A stretch of 64,000 bases of DNA, taken from positions 41,715,735 to 41,779,734 of the forward strand of contig CM067592.1 in assembly GCA_034336665.1 (NCBI GenBank). The letters are read 5' to 3'. This DNA comes from Luscinia megarhynchos. Taxonomy: Eukaryota; Chordata; Aves; Passeriformes; Turdidae. The position numbers and the translations under genes were made by a program. The notes under the pieces were generated by a model that was given only the letters and a program-made list of their open reading frames with translations, was not told the origin of the DNA and made no database searches. Every line of letters starts with the position of its first letter. Within the stretch, counting starts at the first letter, position 1. Positions 51,162 through 61,301 of the stretch are shown here, piece after piece.

Positions 51162-52925
51162 TTAGGCTAACTGTCTGTGCTCCAAAAGCATAATATCTAC
51201 CTTGCTTAAACGAGCTTTGACGAACTGGGCTAACTTATTAAGGAAACAGGAACTGAACACAAGCGCAAGCATAATAACGATAACAGGTCCTGCTAAAGTG
51301 GAAACGAGGGTGGCAATCCATGGGGACTGGGTAAACAGGGAATTAAACCAATTGGGCTGGGAATATTGTTTGCTGCGTTGCTCAAGCCTTTGTTGGAGCT
51401 CTGCCATAAATTGTTTAATTGGTCCAGAGTAATTAGCATAAAAGCAGCACTTTTCATTAAGGGCAGCACATGAACCTCCTTGATGCATGAGCAGGAGATC
51501 CAACCCAGGTCTATTTTGTAGTACCACTTCAGCAAGGGAGTTCAGGGATAGTTCAAGGTCCGAGATGGATTTTTGAATCCTACGCAAGTCCTCATCTACA
51601 GTCATTTGTAGCTGGTTTAGTCCTTGGTTCTGTGACACCAGCACCAAAACACTGGTTGCTGTACCCGTTGCTCCTAGGCCCAAAAGTACTGCAAGGTTGA
51701 CTGCTGTGAATAGTTCCTGCTTTTGGCATGGAAAACTTTTTTCAAGACCATGAAGCATTTCCTCGTCGGAATAGTACAAGATCCTGGGGATTAATTTCAA
51801 CTTGAACACAGAAGTCATTAGCTTCATTAAAGTGCTTGATAGAAATGCATGGGGTAATGCCTGTAGAGTTGCAAGCCCATATCCCTGAGGCTGATGGAAC
51901 TGCCCAAGATTGGGTTTTATCTAAAATAACAGAGGTGTTGCAAATCTCTCGGTGGCAGCACATTGCTTGTTTGCTGCCAACAGAGATACCTTTGCCGGAG
52001 ACTTGCTCTAAAGTAATTCCTTTTCGGGGGGTGTTCCATGGGCATTGCTTGAGGTCGCTTTCCTTGGAGTAGCTGAACATAGCATTAAGGGCTACTCCTC
52101 CATAAAAAGGCAGATTGGTGTCATAACAGAGCCTACAGGAGTTGGTGAGGTTAGGCTTTGTGGCATTTAGGGATGAAAAGGCGGCGTTCAACATGCGGTA
52201 AAAAAGTATGTGAGAGGTTAATTCAAATGCACTATGGAACACCGGTGCAATGCTGGTAAAGCTTGGCGTGGGGGAACATTATTGATATGATCGTGTTGTC
52301 GAACCACGACTTGGTTGGGCCCAAGAGCAGTGTGATGTTGTGGTGGAGCCCTCAAGATTTGGACAATTGTATATGGGTCTGTATCCCAGCTGTGGATAAA
52401 CACTGACCACTTCCGCCCAAGCAACCAGTCTGCGTCTTGGGGCCGCAGAACTGTCAGGTTTAGGTGGGAACAGCTTCCTTTAACGATAACCATTCCGCCC
52501 TTGCCGTACCTGGGCCGTTTGCAATTCCCTGGCCAAAACCCTACGCTTAGGAACTCATGTCTTTTTGGAGGTGCCCACTGGTTACTGGTCACGATGGTCT
52601 CACACCCCCAGTATCCACAAAACCCATACCCTGGGTAAGTGCAGTAGCCTTTGCTGGGATTGAAACTGGGACACCAATATGTTCCCCAGTTAACGTAACC
52701 TGAGGGTTTCTCTTGGGGGTTAAGTTCTATTCCTTCGAGGTCAAACAGGTCACCGAGGTGAACAATAAAACTAGGAGCATTGGACATGGTTTGTGCAATT
52801 ACTCTACCATCCACAGGGTTACAGAGCGTCCAAATGCACGGCCGGTAGGGGTGCGCATCTGTTTCCCTTGTCCGGCGAGTGGCAGGCTTAGAGTCAGCAG
52901 AACCAGAAGGTACAAACGCTGCGGA
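51162..52925 (-). pseudogene. env: env: retroviral envelope glycoprotein, gamma-type, frameshifted
   Basis: Envelope precursor: the surface part binds a receptor and the transmembrane part fuses membranes. A leader-like hydrophobic stretch (about 52918-52871) lies in a different frame from the surface domain that follows (about 52814-52218), which contains WGCET. A second surface segment (52242 to about 51760) carries CRLC at 52126-52137, in the place of the CXXC motif that bonds to the transmembrane subunit. The transmembrane frame (51827-51162, 221 codons from an ATG) is unbroken. It has a fusion-peptide-like stretch at residues 41-64, an LQNRPGLD segment at 103-110, C-X6-CC at 120-128, a membrane helix at about 170-196 and a short tail. 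No intact R-X-K/R-R cleavage site is visible. Frame changes lie near 52860, 52230 and 51780, so full Env cannot be made. Confidence 0.93.
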
Positions 52926-52964
52926 AACACTGTCGGTGAAGCATGAGGCTGGCCAGGAGAATCA

Positions 52965-55537
52965 TTACGGCAAACCTGTCAAAAGAAACTCCGAGATTTC
53001 ATTAGTTGGGTTGTGTAACACAGGCTTAATAGATTTTAAAGGGCACCATTTAATGGCACTGTCTCTTTCAACTGCTGCGTACCCTCGCCCCGTTACAACT
53101 AATTTCCACCCCTCTTCCCATTCTCCCAGTTCATTTTTAATGCTGACTGGCGGGCCTGTTTTAACTGCTTCTGTAGCCCAATGTTTTTGGGAAGGAGCTA
53201 TTGTGTGATCTCCCCTGGGAAACTGGTTCAGCACTAGCAAAGTGGTGGCCAACAATCATGGTTGTTTTGGTGGAGGGATACCGTTGGAGAACCCTTCTGC
53301 TTTGGCCAGGGTTTCCAATTTGGTCTTCAAGGTTTGGTTGCCTCTTTCTACTATGGCCTGGCCTGTGCTATTATAGGGGATACCCTGTTTTAAGCTGATG
53401 TCCCATCTGGTGGCAAACTCCTGCACCGACTTAGAGATGAAATTTGTCCCATTGTCCGTTTTGATCTGCTTAGGGATACCGAGCCATGCCATGGCTGTCA
53501 GCCAGTACTGGATGGTGGCTTTGGAGTTTGCTTTGGCGTGCTGGGTGGCGATGACCATGCCACTGTAACTGTCTACTGTTACAGTGAGCCAGGCTCTGGG
53601 CTTCAGCAGCTGACAAAGGGTGAAATCTGATTGCCAGATCTCTGAGGCTTTGAGGCCCCTAGGGTTGATTCCACTGGACCACAGAGGTGCCTTTTGGCAA
53701 TGGGGAGAGGTGGCCACTATGTGCTTGGAATCGGATATTAGAACGTCGCACTTCTTGGCAAGCGCTTTGGCTCTGACGTGGAGCAACTCGTGCAGTCGCC
53801 GTGCATCTTGCAAGGTCCAAAGTCCTTTTGTGGCGGCATCGGCTTTGTTGTTGCCGATCTGGAGGTACCCTTTGACGGGGTCCTGGCTGTTGACATGAAT
53901 GATGGACACAGTGCCTTGACGTGAGGAAAGTGCCTCTTCAATCATGGTTGCAGCAGGAGAAGCTGAAATGCCTGGACCGGACATCCCCTGACAGAGTTTG
54001 GCAAAAAACATGGAATCGGTGACAATGTTGAGATGCTCGGATTGAAAGAGTCCACATGCTAGCACCACAGCGGAGGCTTCTAAAAGCGGGACTGATAGCG
54101 ATTTGTCTGTCATTTTAATGCACTGCCACTGGTCTTGAAGTTGCCACACTACGGCCACGGTAGAGGTAGTTGATGACGCGTCGGTGAACATGGTAGATCC
54201 TGGTTGGGGTCGGTCTTTTTTTGTGGGAGGTCAACATCTACTATTGTTAGTAGTTGGGTCCATGGAGGTTTCACTGCATAACAAAGTTCTCCCACATAAC
54301 CAAAAAGGACTAGAGCAAGATGCTCTGAGACTGCTACTGATGACGCTGGGATCTGCTTTCGGAATGGTAGATATATTTTTGCAGGCTTGAAACCTAGGTG
54401 ACTCAGGGTGAGTTTCCTGCCCTTCATGATTAGGTTTCCAAGACATTCTACTCGCGGGGTAAAGGCACAAGAAGTTCTTCCTAGGACCACCCACTGAATT
54501 GGCTTGGCAGTGTCCTTGTGCTAAGGCTCCTACACCTCCTTTGGTAAAGTGCACGTACAGATCTAATGGTAGGCTTGGGTTCCAACGGGAAAGAACTGCC
54601 ACAGGCAGTTATTGTTCAATAAAGTCGAGTGTGCGAGCAGCATCTTTTAAGAATGTTTTCTGTTCGCACAGGTGCTTACCCTTGAGGAGGTCATACAATG
54701 GGGACATGATTTCCGGCGGGATAAGGACGACGTTGCGCAGCAAAGATCCTACAACTTGTTGTGCGTCGTGGAGTGTCTGGATGTTACGGCGGATCTTGAT
54801 GGTTGGAGGTGTTACATAGGAGCTGTTGATTTGGACGCCTAAGAACGTGACAGAAGGCCCTCTTTTTATCTTTGCATCGGCTATTTCGAAGCCGCTGGTC
54901 TTAAAAGTTTTGGAGATGACTGTTACAAGTTTGTCCACAAGGCTTGTTTTGGTAGCAGCAATGAGGATGTCGTCCATGTACTGAATGATGGTGGCCTCTG
55001 GGTTTGCAGACCAAACTGGGGCTAGGGCTCGGCTCACGATGATCTGGCAGATAGTGGGAGAGTTAACCATTCCTTGGGGAAGGACTTTCCAATAAACCGT
55101 AAAATGGGTTGCTGGCCATTGGGGAACATTACAGAGAAGGCAATCCGTTCCTTATCTTGATCGTGCAGGAGAATAGAGAAAAAGCAATCTTTGATGTCAA
55201 GAACCGCACATGGCTGGTTCATGGGGATAAAAGAGTTCCCAGGTAACCCCGTCTGGACTGGGCCCATAGGTTGAATCTTTTTGTTGATGGCGCGTTGGTC
55301 ATGGAGCAAACGGGAGCCTTCGCTGCTGCGCTTGGGTATTAGGAACACAGGTGTGTTCCATGGGGACGTGGTTGGTTCAATGCGCCCTTTGTCTAGTTCT
55401 CGTTGGATCAATTGGAGAAGGATGGATATTCAAGGCTTGGGAATGGGCCACTGCTCAACCCATACTGGGTCTGATGACTTCAATGTTAGCTTGATTGGTG
55501 GTGGTGGGTATGCTGCAGTGGCCCTCAGGGTAAATTT
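52965..55537 (-). pseudogene. pol: pol: reverse transcriptase, RNase H and integrase, broken
   Basis: Polymerase polyprotein normally made by -1 frameshifting from gag-pro. The N-terminal part of the reverse transcriptase (55537 to about 55100) has a TGA at 55430-55432 and carries LDIKD. After a frame change near 55100 comes LPQG and the YMDD active site (54969-54980). A TAA (54609-54611) and frame changes near 54485 and 54190 follow. RNase H starts near 54191 with all four acidic residues (D4, E38, D59, D118 of that 311-codon frame). Integrase follows in the same frame: H134 and H138, serine at 162 where a zinc-binding cysteine is expected, C165, and an intact D207, D246, E282 catalytic triad with 35 residues between the last two. 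A TGA at 53256-53258 cuts off the C-terminal DNA-binding domain, which reads on to 52965. Confidence 0.95.
55525..55537 (-). promoter_or_regulatory. -1 ribosomal frameshift site (AAATTTA) at the pro-pol junction
   Basis: On the minus strand the heptamer A-AAT-TTA (55531-55537) sits in the protease frame and is followed by CCC and then TGA (55525-55527). Slipping back one base enters the frame that reads into reverse transcriptase. This is the alpharetroviral type of gag-pol shift, with the slip site at the end of protease. The following bases GAGGGCCACTG are GC-rich and could start a stimulatory stem. Frames were checked by codon arithmetic; function is inferred. Confidence 0.82.
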
Positions 55538-56094
55538 TTCACCCTGACATTTAAAAAAGACAAAGCGTCTCGTCCGAGCAAAGGTGGAAAATTTGCTAAA
55601 ACATAGACGAAAAGCCTGAACTTCTGCTTCACGCCCTCTATCGCTGTGAAGAATTATTGATATTAGTTCCACGCTTTTCTTTGCGATGGAGACTCCTCCT
55701 ACTCCGCCTACGGTGGGTGCATCTTCTAATTTCCAGCTTGGAGGCCAAGACGTCAGCGGAATAACTGTTACATCCACACCAGTGTCAATTAAAAATGGGA
55801 CGCTGATAGTGGTGTCACTGAGTTGAGGTCGGCTGCTTCTCCAGGGGCCTATTGACGAGCTGTAGAAGTATTGTCGGCAGATTCCCCATATTATTGGGGG
55901 GCTGTCACATTGTACTGCCAAGGCCACTCAAAGGATTTGGTCTGTGATGTCCCGCTCATAGACTTGGAAGTGTTCATGGGCTCGATTGATTGCTGGGGGG
56001 ACAAGGAGCTCTGGGCCATAAAGTTGGTGGCTTCTCGGGGGGGCAGCGGGTTCAGAAGCTGCTCGCCCCATGCGGGTTTCACATAAGTAGGTCG
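55525..56094 (-). pseudogene. pro: pro: retroviral aspartic protease, frame-disrupted
   Basis: Protease that matures Gag and Pol. The active site is DTG at 55778-55786, within FLIDTGVDVTVI; the residue after the glycine is valine where alanine is usual. A glycine-rich flap-like segment (VGGVGGV) follows. The C-terminal helix motif LLGRD is at 55567-55581 but in the next frame, so a frame change lies between about 55640 and 55581. The active-site part is also out of frame with the nucleocapsid, and its frame contains a TGA at 55928-55930. The LLGRD frame is the same as the nucleocapsid frame, consistent with an ancestral gag-pro fusion. It ends at a TGA (55525-55527) just past the slip site. 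No dUTPase domain is seen. Confidence 0.88.
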
Positions 56095-58037
56095 TCAGAC
56101 ATTCCAGCTGGGAGGAGGCAAGCGACCCATCTGCCCCCTCTCCCGCCTGTCTCCCTGCTTCTTGCTTCTGCACTCCTTAGCGATGTGTCCCTTCTTTCCA
56201 CATGCCCAGCACGGTCCTCTCAGCCTGTCTTGGGATGGGGGGCCCGGCGGTGCTGGTTGCTTGTGACCACAATAGTTTTGAACAACCATTACTTCCGCGA
56301 CGGCAGCGCCAACCCTAGCTGGGATGGGTGCTAAGGCAGCGCCCACTGCGGCTTGGACTGGGGCCAGATTTTCCTCTCTCGCGACGTGCTTGATCATCGC
56401 CGCGATGCTGGTACAGAGCACAGGATTTCCTTGCTGGCTTGGCTACACTGTTGCCGTAGACAACCTGCTATGATAGGACCTTTGGCCTCTGCCGGCAAAT
56501 CCGAAACATCCACAGCTGCCTGAAGGCAGTCTACGAATTGAATGAAACTTTCGCTTTCACTCTGCTTGATGGTAGACCATGGGTCCAGCTTGGCAACTAC
56601 TCTGCAGGCAGTGCGGATAGCTTCTCGGGCAGCACGAGTGGTGGCTGTGACCTCCAAGGCCCGTAAACCTTGCGCTTGTGCTTGGGGGCTGACCATCTGT
56701 GGGTCTTTCCCCATTAATTGCTGCAGGCTAGAATTACGTAGTGGGTGATTGTCCCCGGTAACCTTGGCTAGCATATTTAAACAGTTGTCCTCCTATTCCT
56801 GCTTAAATACTATCATGCCAGCTCCATCAAAAATCATCCGGCATGTTTGCTTTATGTCAAAAGGCAGCATGTCATCATTGCCAAACAGACCGTCAATCAT
56901 GGTAGAAACCATTGCAGAATTTATCCCTTTCTCAGCAATGGCCTTTACAACTGCCTGCATGTCCTTAGGGTTCACTGGGGAGTAAGCCGGCAAATCATTG
57001 TTTACTCATCTGACTGGGAACACTTGGACCGCAAATGGGGCTAAATCGGCGCATGTCATCTGGATTTCCTTCCAGTCTGTGAATGGCATGGGTTTTTGTG
57101 AACCTTTCTTAGCCGTGTGCAATGCAGGCAGACCGGTAAGCTTAGCAAAAGCTGCAAGTATTCCTTCCCTCTCCGAGTCGGAATCGGAGCTAGCCTCTGA
57201 CTCAGAGGAGGTCGAGTGATAAAAGGTTTCCGACCTGCAGCGTCCTTTTGTCGGACTCCGCCCTCTCTCTTTCCCACGGGCGGTTTTCTCTACACCCCCT
57301 CTCCGTCTCCTTTCTGGGGAGTGCCTTTCCCTATTTGGGAATGTTTTGGGGCGCGCTCCCTGATTGGGCCATAGATTCTCCTCCCCCTTGGTTCCCGAGC
57401 TTTCCTCTCCCCTTTCCAAGGGGTCCCGTTCGCGCACCCAAGTGGCGGGAAGCAACTCCTCGCCCCGCCCTTCTCCCTCTTGTTCGGCGCCATGTTGTGG
57501 CGCATAAGGTGGCGGCCTCTCCCAAACGTCTCCGGAGCCCGCACTGTTAAAGTCACTGTCAAGCCCACAAGCATCACCACCCTCCGGCAGTACACTCTGT
57601 CTGACGTCCGGGTTGGGGGTGGGGGTAGGGGTAAGGGACCGAGGCAGCAGCTGTGAGCGATCTCCATCCTCGGGCGACAAACCAAAATCTGCAGAACAGT
57701 CATCAAACACGGTTTGGGTAGCTCCCACCTCCACTTTAGAAATGACTCTTAAACAGCTTTGAGCAGCCTTCCACGTTTCCTGCTCTGATAGAGCCTTCCT
57801 CAATGCCCCCGTAACTTTTCCCCAGCTCTTTAAACACCTGCCGGACCCGGAAAACATAACATCGTCTGTGAATGCTTTTGTGCATTTATCCCAGCACTCG
57901 GAATGCAGAATATCAACAGGGCGATCAATAACACGTAATTTTAACAACCGCGTTACCGCGCATTCAAAATCCTTGATTTGACAATTGATACCCCACTGTT
58001 TATGCAATTCAATAACTACCTTGTCAAGTGCGTCCAT
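56095..58037 (-). pseudogene. gag: gag: retroviral Gag polyprotein, broken
   Basis: Structural polyprotein for particle assembly. The ATG at 58037 has a good start context (GAGATGG) and a second residue Asp, so there is no myristoylation glycine, as in alpharetroviruses. The first 343 codons are open. Residues 1 to about 110 are matrix-like. PPPY, a late-domain motif that recruits NEDD4-type ligases, is at 175-178. Residues 236-270 are Arg/Ser-rich, 277-291 form a Ser/Asp/Glu tract, and capsid begins near 318. In-frame stops follow at 57006-57008 (TGA) and 56793-56795 (TAG), both within capsid. The major homology region is near 56610 and has lost its usual glycine (QSESESF). A frame change near 56400 precedes nucleocapsid, which has one good CCHC knuckle at 56170-56211 and a degenerate first one. 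A TGA ends the frame at 56095. Confidence 0.95.
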
Positions 58038-58056
58038 CTCGGCGGTACGGGAGCAT
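58024..58056 (-). other. Short upstream ORF overlapping the gag start
   Basis: An ATG at 58054-58056, 19 bases upstream of the gag ATG, opens a 10-codon frame that ends with TGA at 58024-58026, inside gag. It would be expected to tune gag initiation, as upstream ORFs do in avian leukosis virus leaders. That role is inference. Confidence 0.5.
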
Positions 58057-58131
58057 CCTCCCCGCCGAAGTCGGTCCTGCCGCTTCGGCCGTCCTCTCTC
58101 CGTCCGGCGAGACTCCCGACGTCCCGGCCGC

Positions 58132-58140
58132 TCTTACCTG
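58132..58140 (-). promoter_or_regulatory. Candidate 5' splice donor in the leader
   Basis: CAG|GTAAGA on the minus strand matches the donor consensus very well, with the cut after 58138. It lies just after the primer site and upstream of gag, where it could make spliced env mRNA. In avian sarcoma/leukosis viruses the donor is a few codons inside gag, so this position differs. Confidence 0.7.
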
Positions 58141-58155
58141 TGTGTCGGGGAGCGC

Positions 58156-58173
58156 TCCCGGGTTTCGGCACCA
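58156..58173 (-). other. Primer binding site for tRNA-Phe
   Basis: The 18 bases TGGTGCCGAAACCCGGGA are complementary to the 3' end of vertebrate tRNA-Phe(GAA), including CCA. They lie three bases after the 5' LTR. The tRNA primes minus-strand DNA synthesis. The assignment is from the remembered tRNA-Phe 3' end; the neighbouring candidates tRNA-Trp, -Pro, -Lys and -His do not fit. Confidence 0.85.
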
Positions 58174-58176
58174 CTA

Positions 58177-58447
58177 TGCTGACTCTAAGAGGCTGGCAAC
58201 CCGCTTCGGAAGAGAACACGACGGCTAAACTTACAGGCCTGCCGGGCAATCACTCACTGCACCAGTATGGTCGATGGTGAAATGAGTTTATTTTGGCGGG
58301 CGCGCCCCCTTAAATAACCGCGGGGTGCTTACATCACCGCTGCAAACTGCGGGTTGCGATATCATTGCGTAACACCATTGGAGAGAATGGGGCCCTGACT
58401 TTCCGTACAGCACGAGATCTTCCGAACGGCTTCCCTGGCTAACCACA
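58177..58447 (-). repeat. 5' LTR, 271 bp
   Basis: Same length as the 3' LTR with 16 substitutions and no indels. On the minus strand it begins TGTGGTTAGCC and ends GTCAGCA. It includes TATTTAAG (58309-58316) and AATAAA (58287-58292). Several differences are CpG decay, for example TGATGT against TGACGT in the other copy. Confidence 0.97.
58309..58316 (-). promoter_or_regulatory. Retroviral TATA box in the 5' LTR
   Basis: TATTTAAG followed by a G/C-rich spacer. Transcription would start about 25-30 bases downstream, just past the AATAAA, giving a short R region. Whether this promoter is still active cannot be told from sequence. Confidence 0.75.
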
Positions 58448-58453
58448 GGAAGC
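58448..58453. repeat. Target site duplication, right copy
   Basis: GGAAGC directly outside the 5' LTR, identical to 50754-50759. The match confirms that both LTRs come from one insertion without later rearrangement. Confidence 0.95.
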
Positions 58454-61301
58454 AAAGGTCTTTTCCCAGCTATGTCCTTGCCTTCTTTGCACAATATTTC
58501 CGTGCACATGGCAGACGGAGGCGTAAGCCTGGTTCTTTTGAAGAACTGATGCAGCATTTTGCAAGATAGTTTCCCCTAGAAGCTGTCCAGAGTAGGTCTC
58601 TGTCTTACTCCTACCCCACCTCGTTATTTATATCAGGCTTCACCAAAAGACTCTACAGAGTATTTTGACTGGGGAGGTGCTTGCAGATGTAAAACTGGAA
58701 GTGCACTAAAGTTGGGTCCACAGAAGAGCAACTCCTACAGACACCACCACTATGGACATTGGTAAAATACTTGTACCCTGAAAAGTGCATTAGCCTATCC
58801 CTAATTCTGGCCACACATCTATACCACCAGCCTCACACAACAGCTCTAAGAGCATACCACAAAGCCGCACAACCCTCACCACAGGCAGACTTCACATTTC
58901 TGGCAGGCTGCAGCCTGAGAATCACAGAAACTCCAACACTAGAATTTGGCATCTCATTTGCACAGAGATGCAAGCTATTAGAAGGCTATCCACCAACACG
59001 TGATACATCAAGAAGATGTATAAATTGAGTAATCTTACATCAGGTAGATCTTCAGCATGACAGGAGACCGATACAAGAAGCAGATACAAAAAAAAACCCC
59101 CTGTTTTGAGACCCAAGAACTTTTATTTCCAAAATGATAAGGCTGTGAAATCTCTGAGCATTAACAGCTACTAAGAGGAAACCCTTTCTCTTTAGAGACC
59201 ATATCTTTCTAACCCACAGTAACACAAAAATAAATTAACACCACTAAGTTGACATGTTTATAATAGAAGAATTATCACCTCACCTGCAACTATGATTCCC
59301 TACAGTATTCCAGTACAATGGTTATTATAGATTTGCTATGTGATACATCAGTTTTAAACATTAATCTGCTAATACCCTTGAAGCATCCCAATCTCTGCTG
59401 AGTATAGTATGACCAGATCAGGAGAGACAGCATGCATCATTGCAAGATTACAAGCACTTTTAATTCAGTCATGCTGACTTTCCAGCAGTGAGCTTAAAAA
59501 CAACTGAAAAATTAACTTTTCAGTGACTAGTTTGCAATTGAAATTTAATTGTCCCTGGTGTTTGTGTGACTAAGAACCTCACCTTGTCAATGCACTGGTT
59601 TTGGTAGCACCAATAAACAGAATGTTTTTCAGCTTTGACAGATACACCTGAGAGCAAGGATTGAAAACAAACTGCTTAAAAAACCAAATATATCAGCTTT
59701 TGTTTGGAAAAAGAGAAGTATTTGTTATTTCTTACACAAATGTATGCTCCAGGATGTTCAGTTTATTTGTTTTCAGTATTTTTAGGATATTGAAAATATA
59801 GTAATTAATTCATGAACTGAACTAGCATTAAATTTACATTAAATTCTGCTGTTGCCTTGCCCCACAAAAAACCAATAACTGTTGGTGAACAACTTTTTGC
59901 ACTGACACACATTGCTTAGTTCTTCAGTCTAAGACATATTGGCACTTCAAAAATCTGATGAAATTAAATTATCAAATTATTAGTTCAATTAATTCCATGA
60001 AAAAAAAATGGAAGTCAGTAACATACTCACTTCATCTTTAAACATAAAGCTAGAAAAAAAGAGGGAACATCCTTTAAAAGTACTTTTGAAAGATATAATA
60101 CACATTTTATGTTCTTTTTCCTTTTTCATCTTAAAGCAAAAATTCTGTCTTAAATTGTGTTAATAGTTAATTTTAATTTCAGTTAATAACTTAAGGTAAA
60201 TATTGTAAAATATAACTTCATGACTTCCTGACAATGACATGTAGGAAAAGAGAAGTAGGAAGTTTTAGAAAACTAATTAAAATGAGAGATCCAGCATTTT
60301 CTGATCATTGTGTCACACATAAATTGCACAAAGAACAAATGCCAATCTAGAGACTGTCAATTTAATGAGATCGACATATGGCGAATCTCTCTTACGATTT
60401 ATAAAGTGTTGGAACAGGTCTGAAAGTACTGAAAATACTTCTACAGCAGAAAGGATCTTTAAGCTAGAAATAACTTGCTGATCAATGCTCACAGAGAATG
60501 AAGGGGAACTTCTAGAGTATATGGAAAGAGGACCTTGAAAAGAGGGCCCTGCCTCCTGCTAGATTCACTTTGTTCAGCAGAAAAATGAGAATTTTAATGG
60601 AAGGCAATGTGAGGGAGAAAACAATTCTTTCTACAGAAGGAATTAAAGAAGACTGGTTTTCAACACAATTTCTGTTCCCACATTTTCTCAGACAGTTTGA
60701 TTCATATTCAAGCTAAATGGGCAAAGACATTATTGCTATTTTAAAAATGAGACATTTTGAAGATTTTAACCCTCTTTTTTTCTGTTTTCTTCAAACTCAA
60801 AAAAATAAAATAAGTATTATAAGTATTTCTGGGATTCTTCACAGTGTTGCAGATAATCCCTTTGTCCCTAAATACAGAAGGAATTTTTGGAAGTCTGGAA
60901 AGCTGAGTTTGTTTTCTACTATTGCCGGTTTGGGGATTAGTGCAAATGCAGTCTATAATGGATACAACAGGAGAGCTCCTGAACCAGCATGTGCTTGGCA
61001 CACAAATATTCTGAATTAATAGTCATCTACTGACTCGTATCTAAGTTCAACAGAACAATAGATTCTTCTATAATTTAACAAGAAGAAAAATCTAATGCAT
61101 TGATTTCTAACACTACCTCTCCTTAAGGAAACTGAGAAAGAAAACAGCCCACATTTTTACAAAGTCCAGCCCACATCTCCAAAACTACCAGTGAAATATA
61201 GACAAACACACACTATTGAAGTAAAAACATATCTCTTTTCTAACGTGTGTATCTAAAGCTGAGAAGAAAATAAGAGGACTAGAAAAGCAGTCTTGACTTA
61301 C
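58454..61301. other. AT-rich non-coding stretch, no gene seen
   Basis: Unique-looking sequence to the right of the provirus. Short open frames lack domains or splice support. Confidence 0.5.

Larger units (their letters stand above)
50760..58447 (-). mobile_element. Full-length endogenous retrovirus, alpharetrovirus-like, inactivated
   Basis: A complete 7.7-kb provirus on the minus strand, in the order 5' LTR, primer site, leader, gag, pro, pol, env, polypurine tract, 3' LTR, flanked by GGAAGC repeats. Alpharetrovirus-like traits seen here are the Gag start without an N-terminal glycine for myristoylation, protease ending at an AAATTTA shift site before pol, AATAAA just after the TATA box, and a 6-bp target duplication. 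Unlike avian leukosis viruses, which use tRNA-Trp, the primer site matches tRNA-Phe. The splice donor lies in the leader, not inside gag. LTRs differ at 16 of 271 positions (10 transitions, 6 transversions). At least six in-frame stops and about eight frame changes break the genes. The element is richer in GC than the flanking DNA. Confidence 0.97.

Noticed and set aside
55525..56094. Betaretrovirus-type separate pro frame with dUTPase
   Set aside because: No dUTPase motif is seen, and the slip site lies at the end of protease leading into pol; the local frame mismatch is better explained by indels.
57248..57550. Plus-strand frames of up to 114 codons across the provirus (also at 55281, 55990, 54499, 53620)
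   Set aside because: They are antisense to gag, pro and pol domains that are recognisable on the minus strand.
50760..58447. Possibility that the provirus is intact and able to replicate
   Set aside because: Multiple in-frame stops and frame changes occur in gag, pro, pol and env, and LTR divergence shows age.
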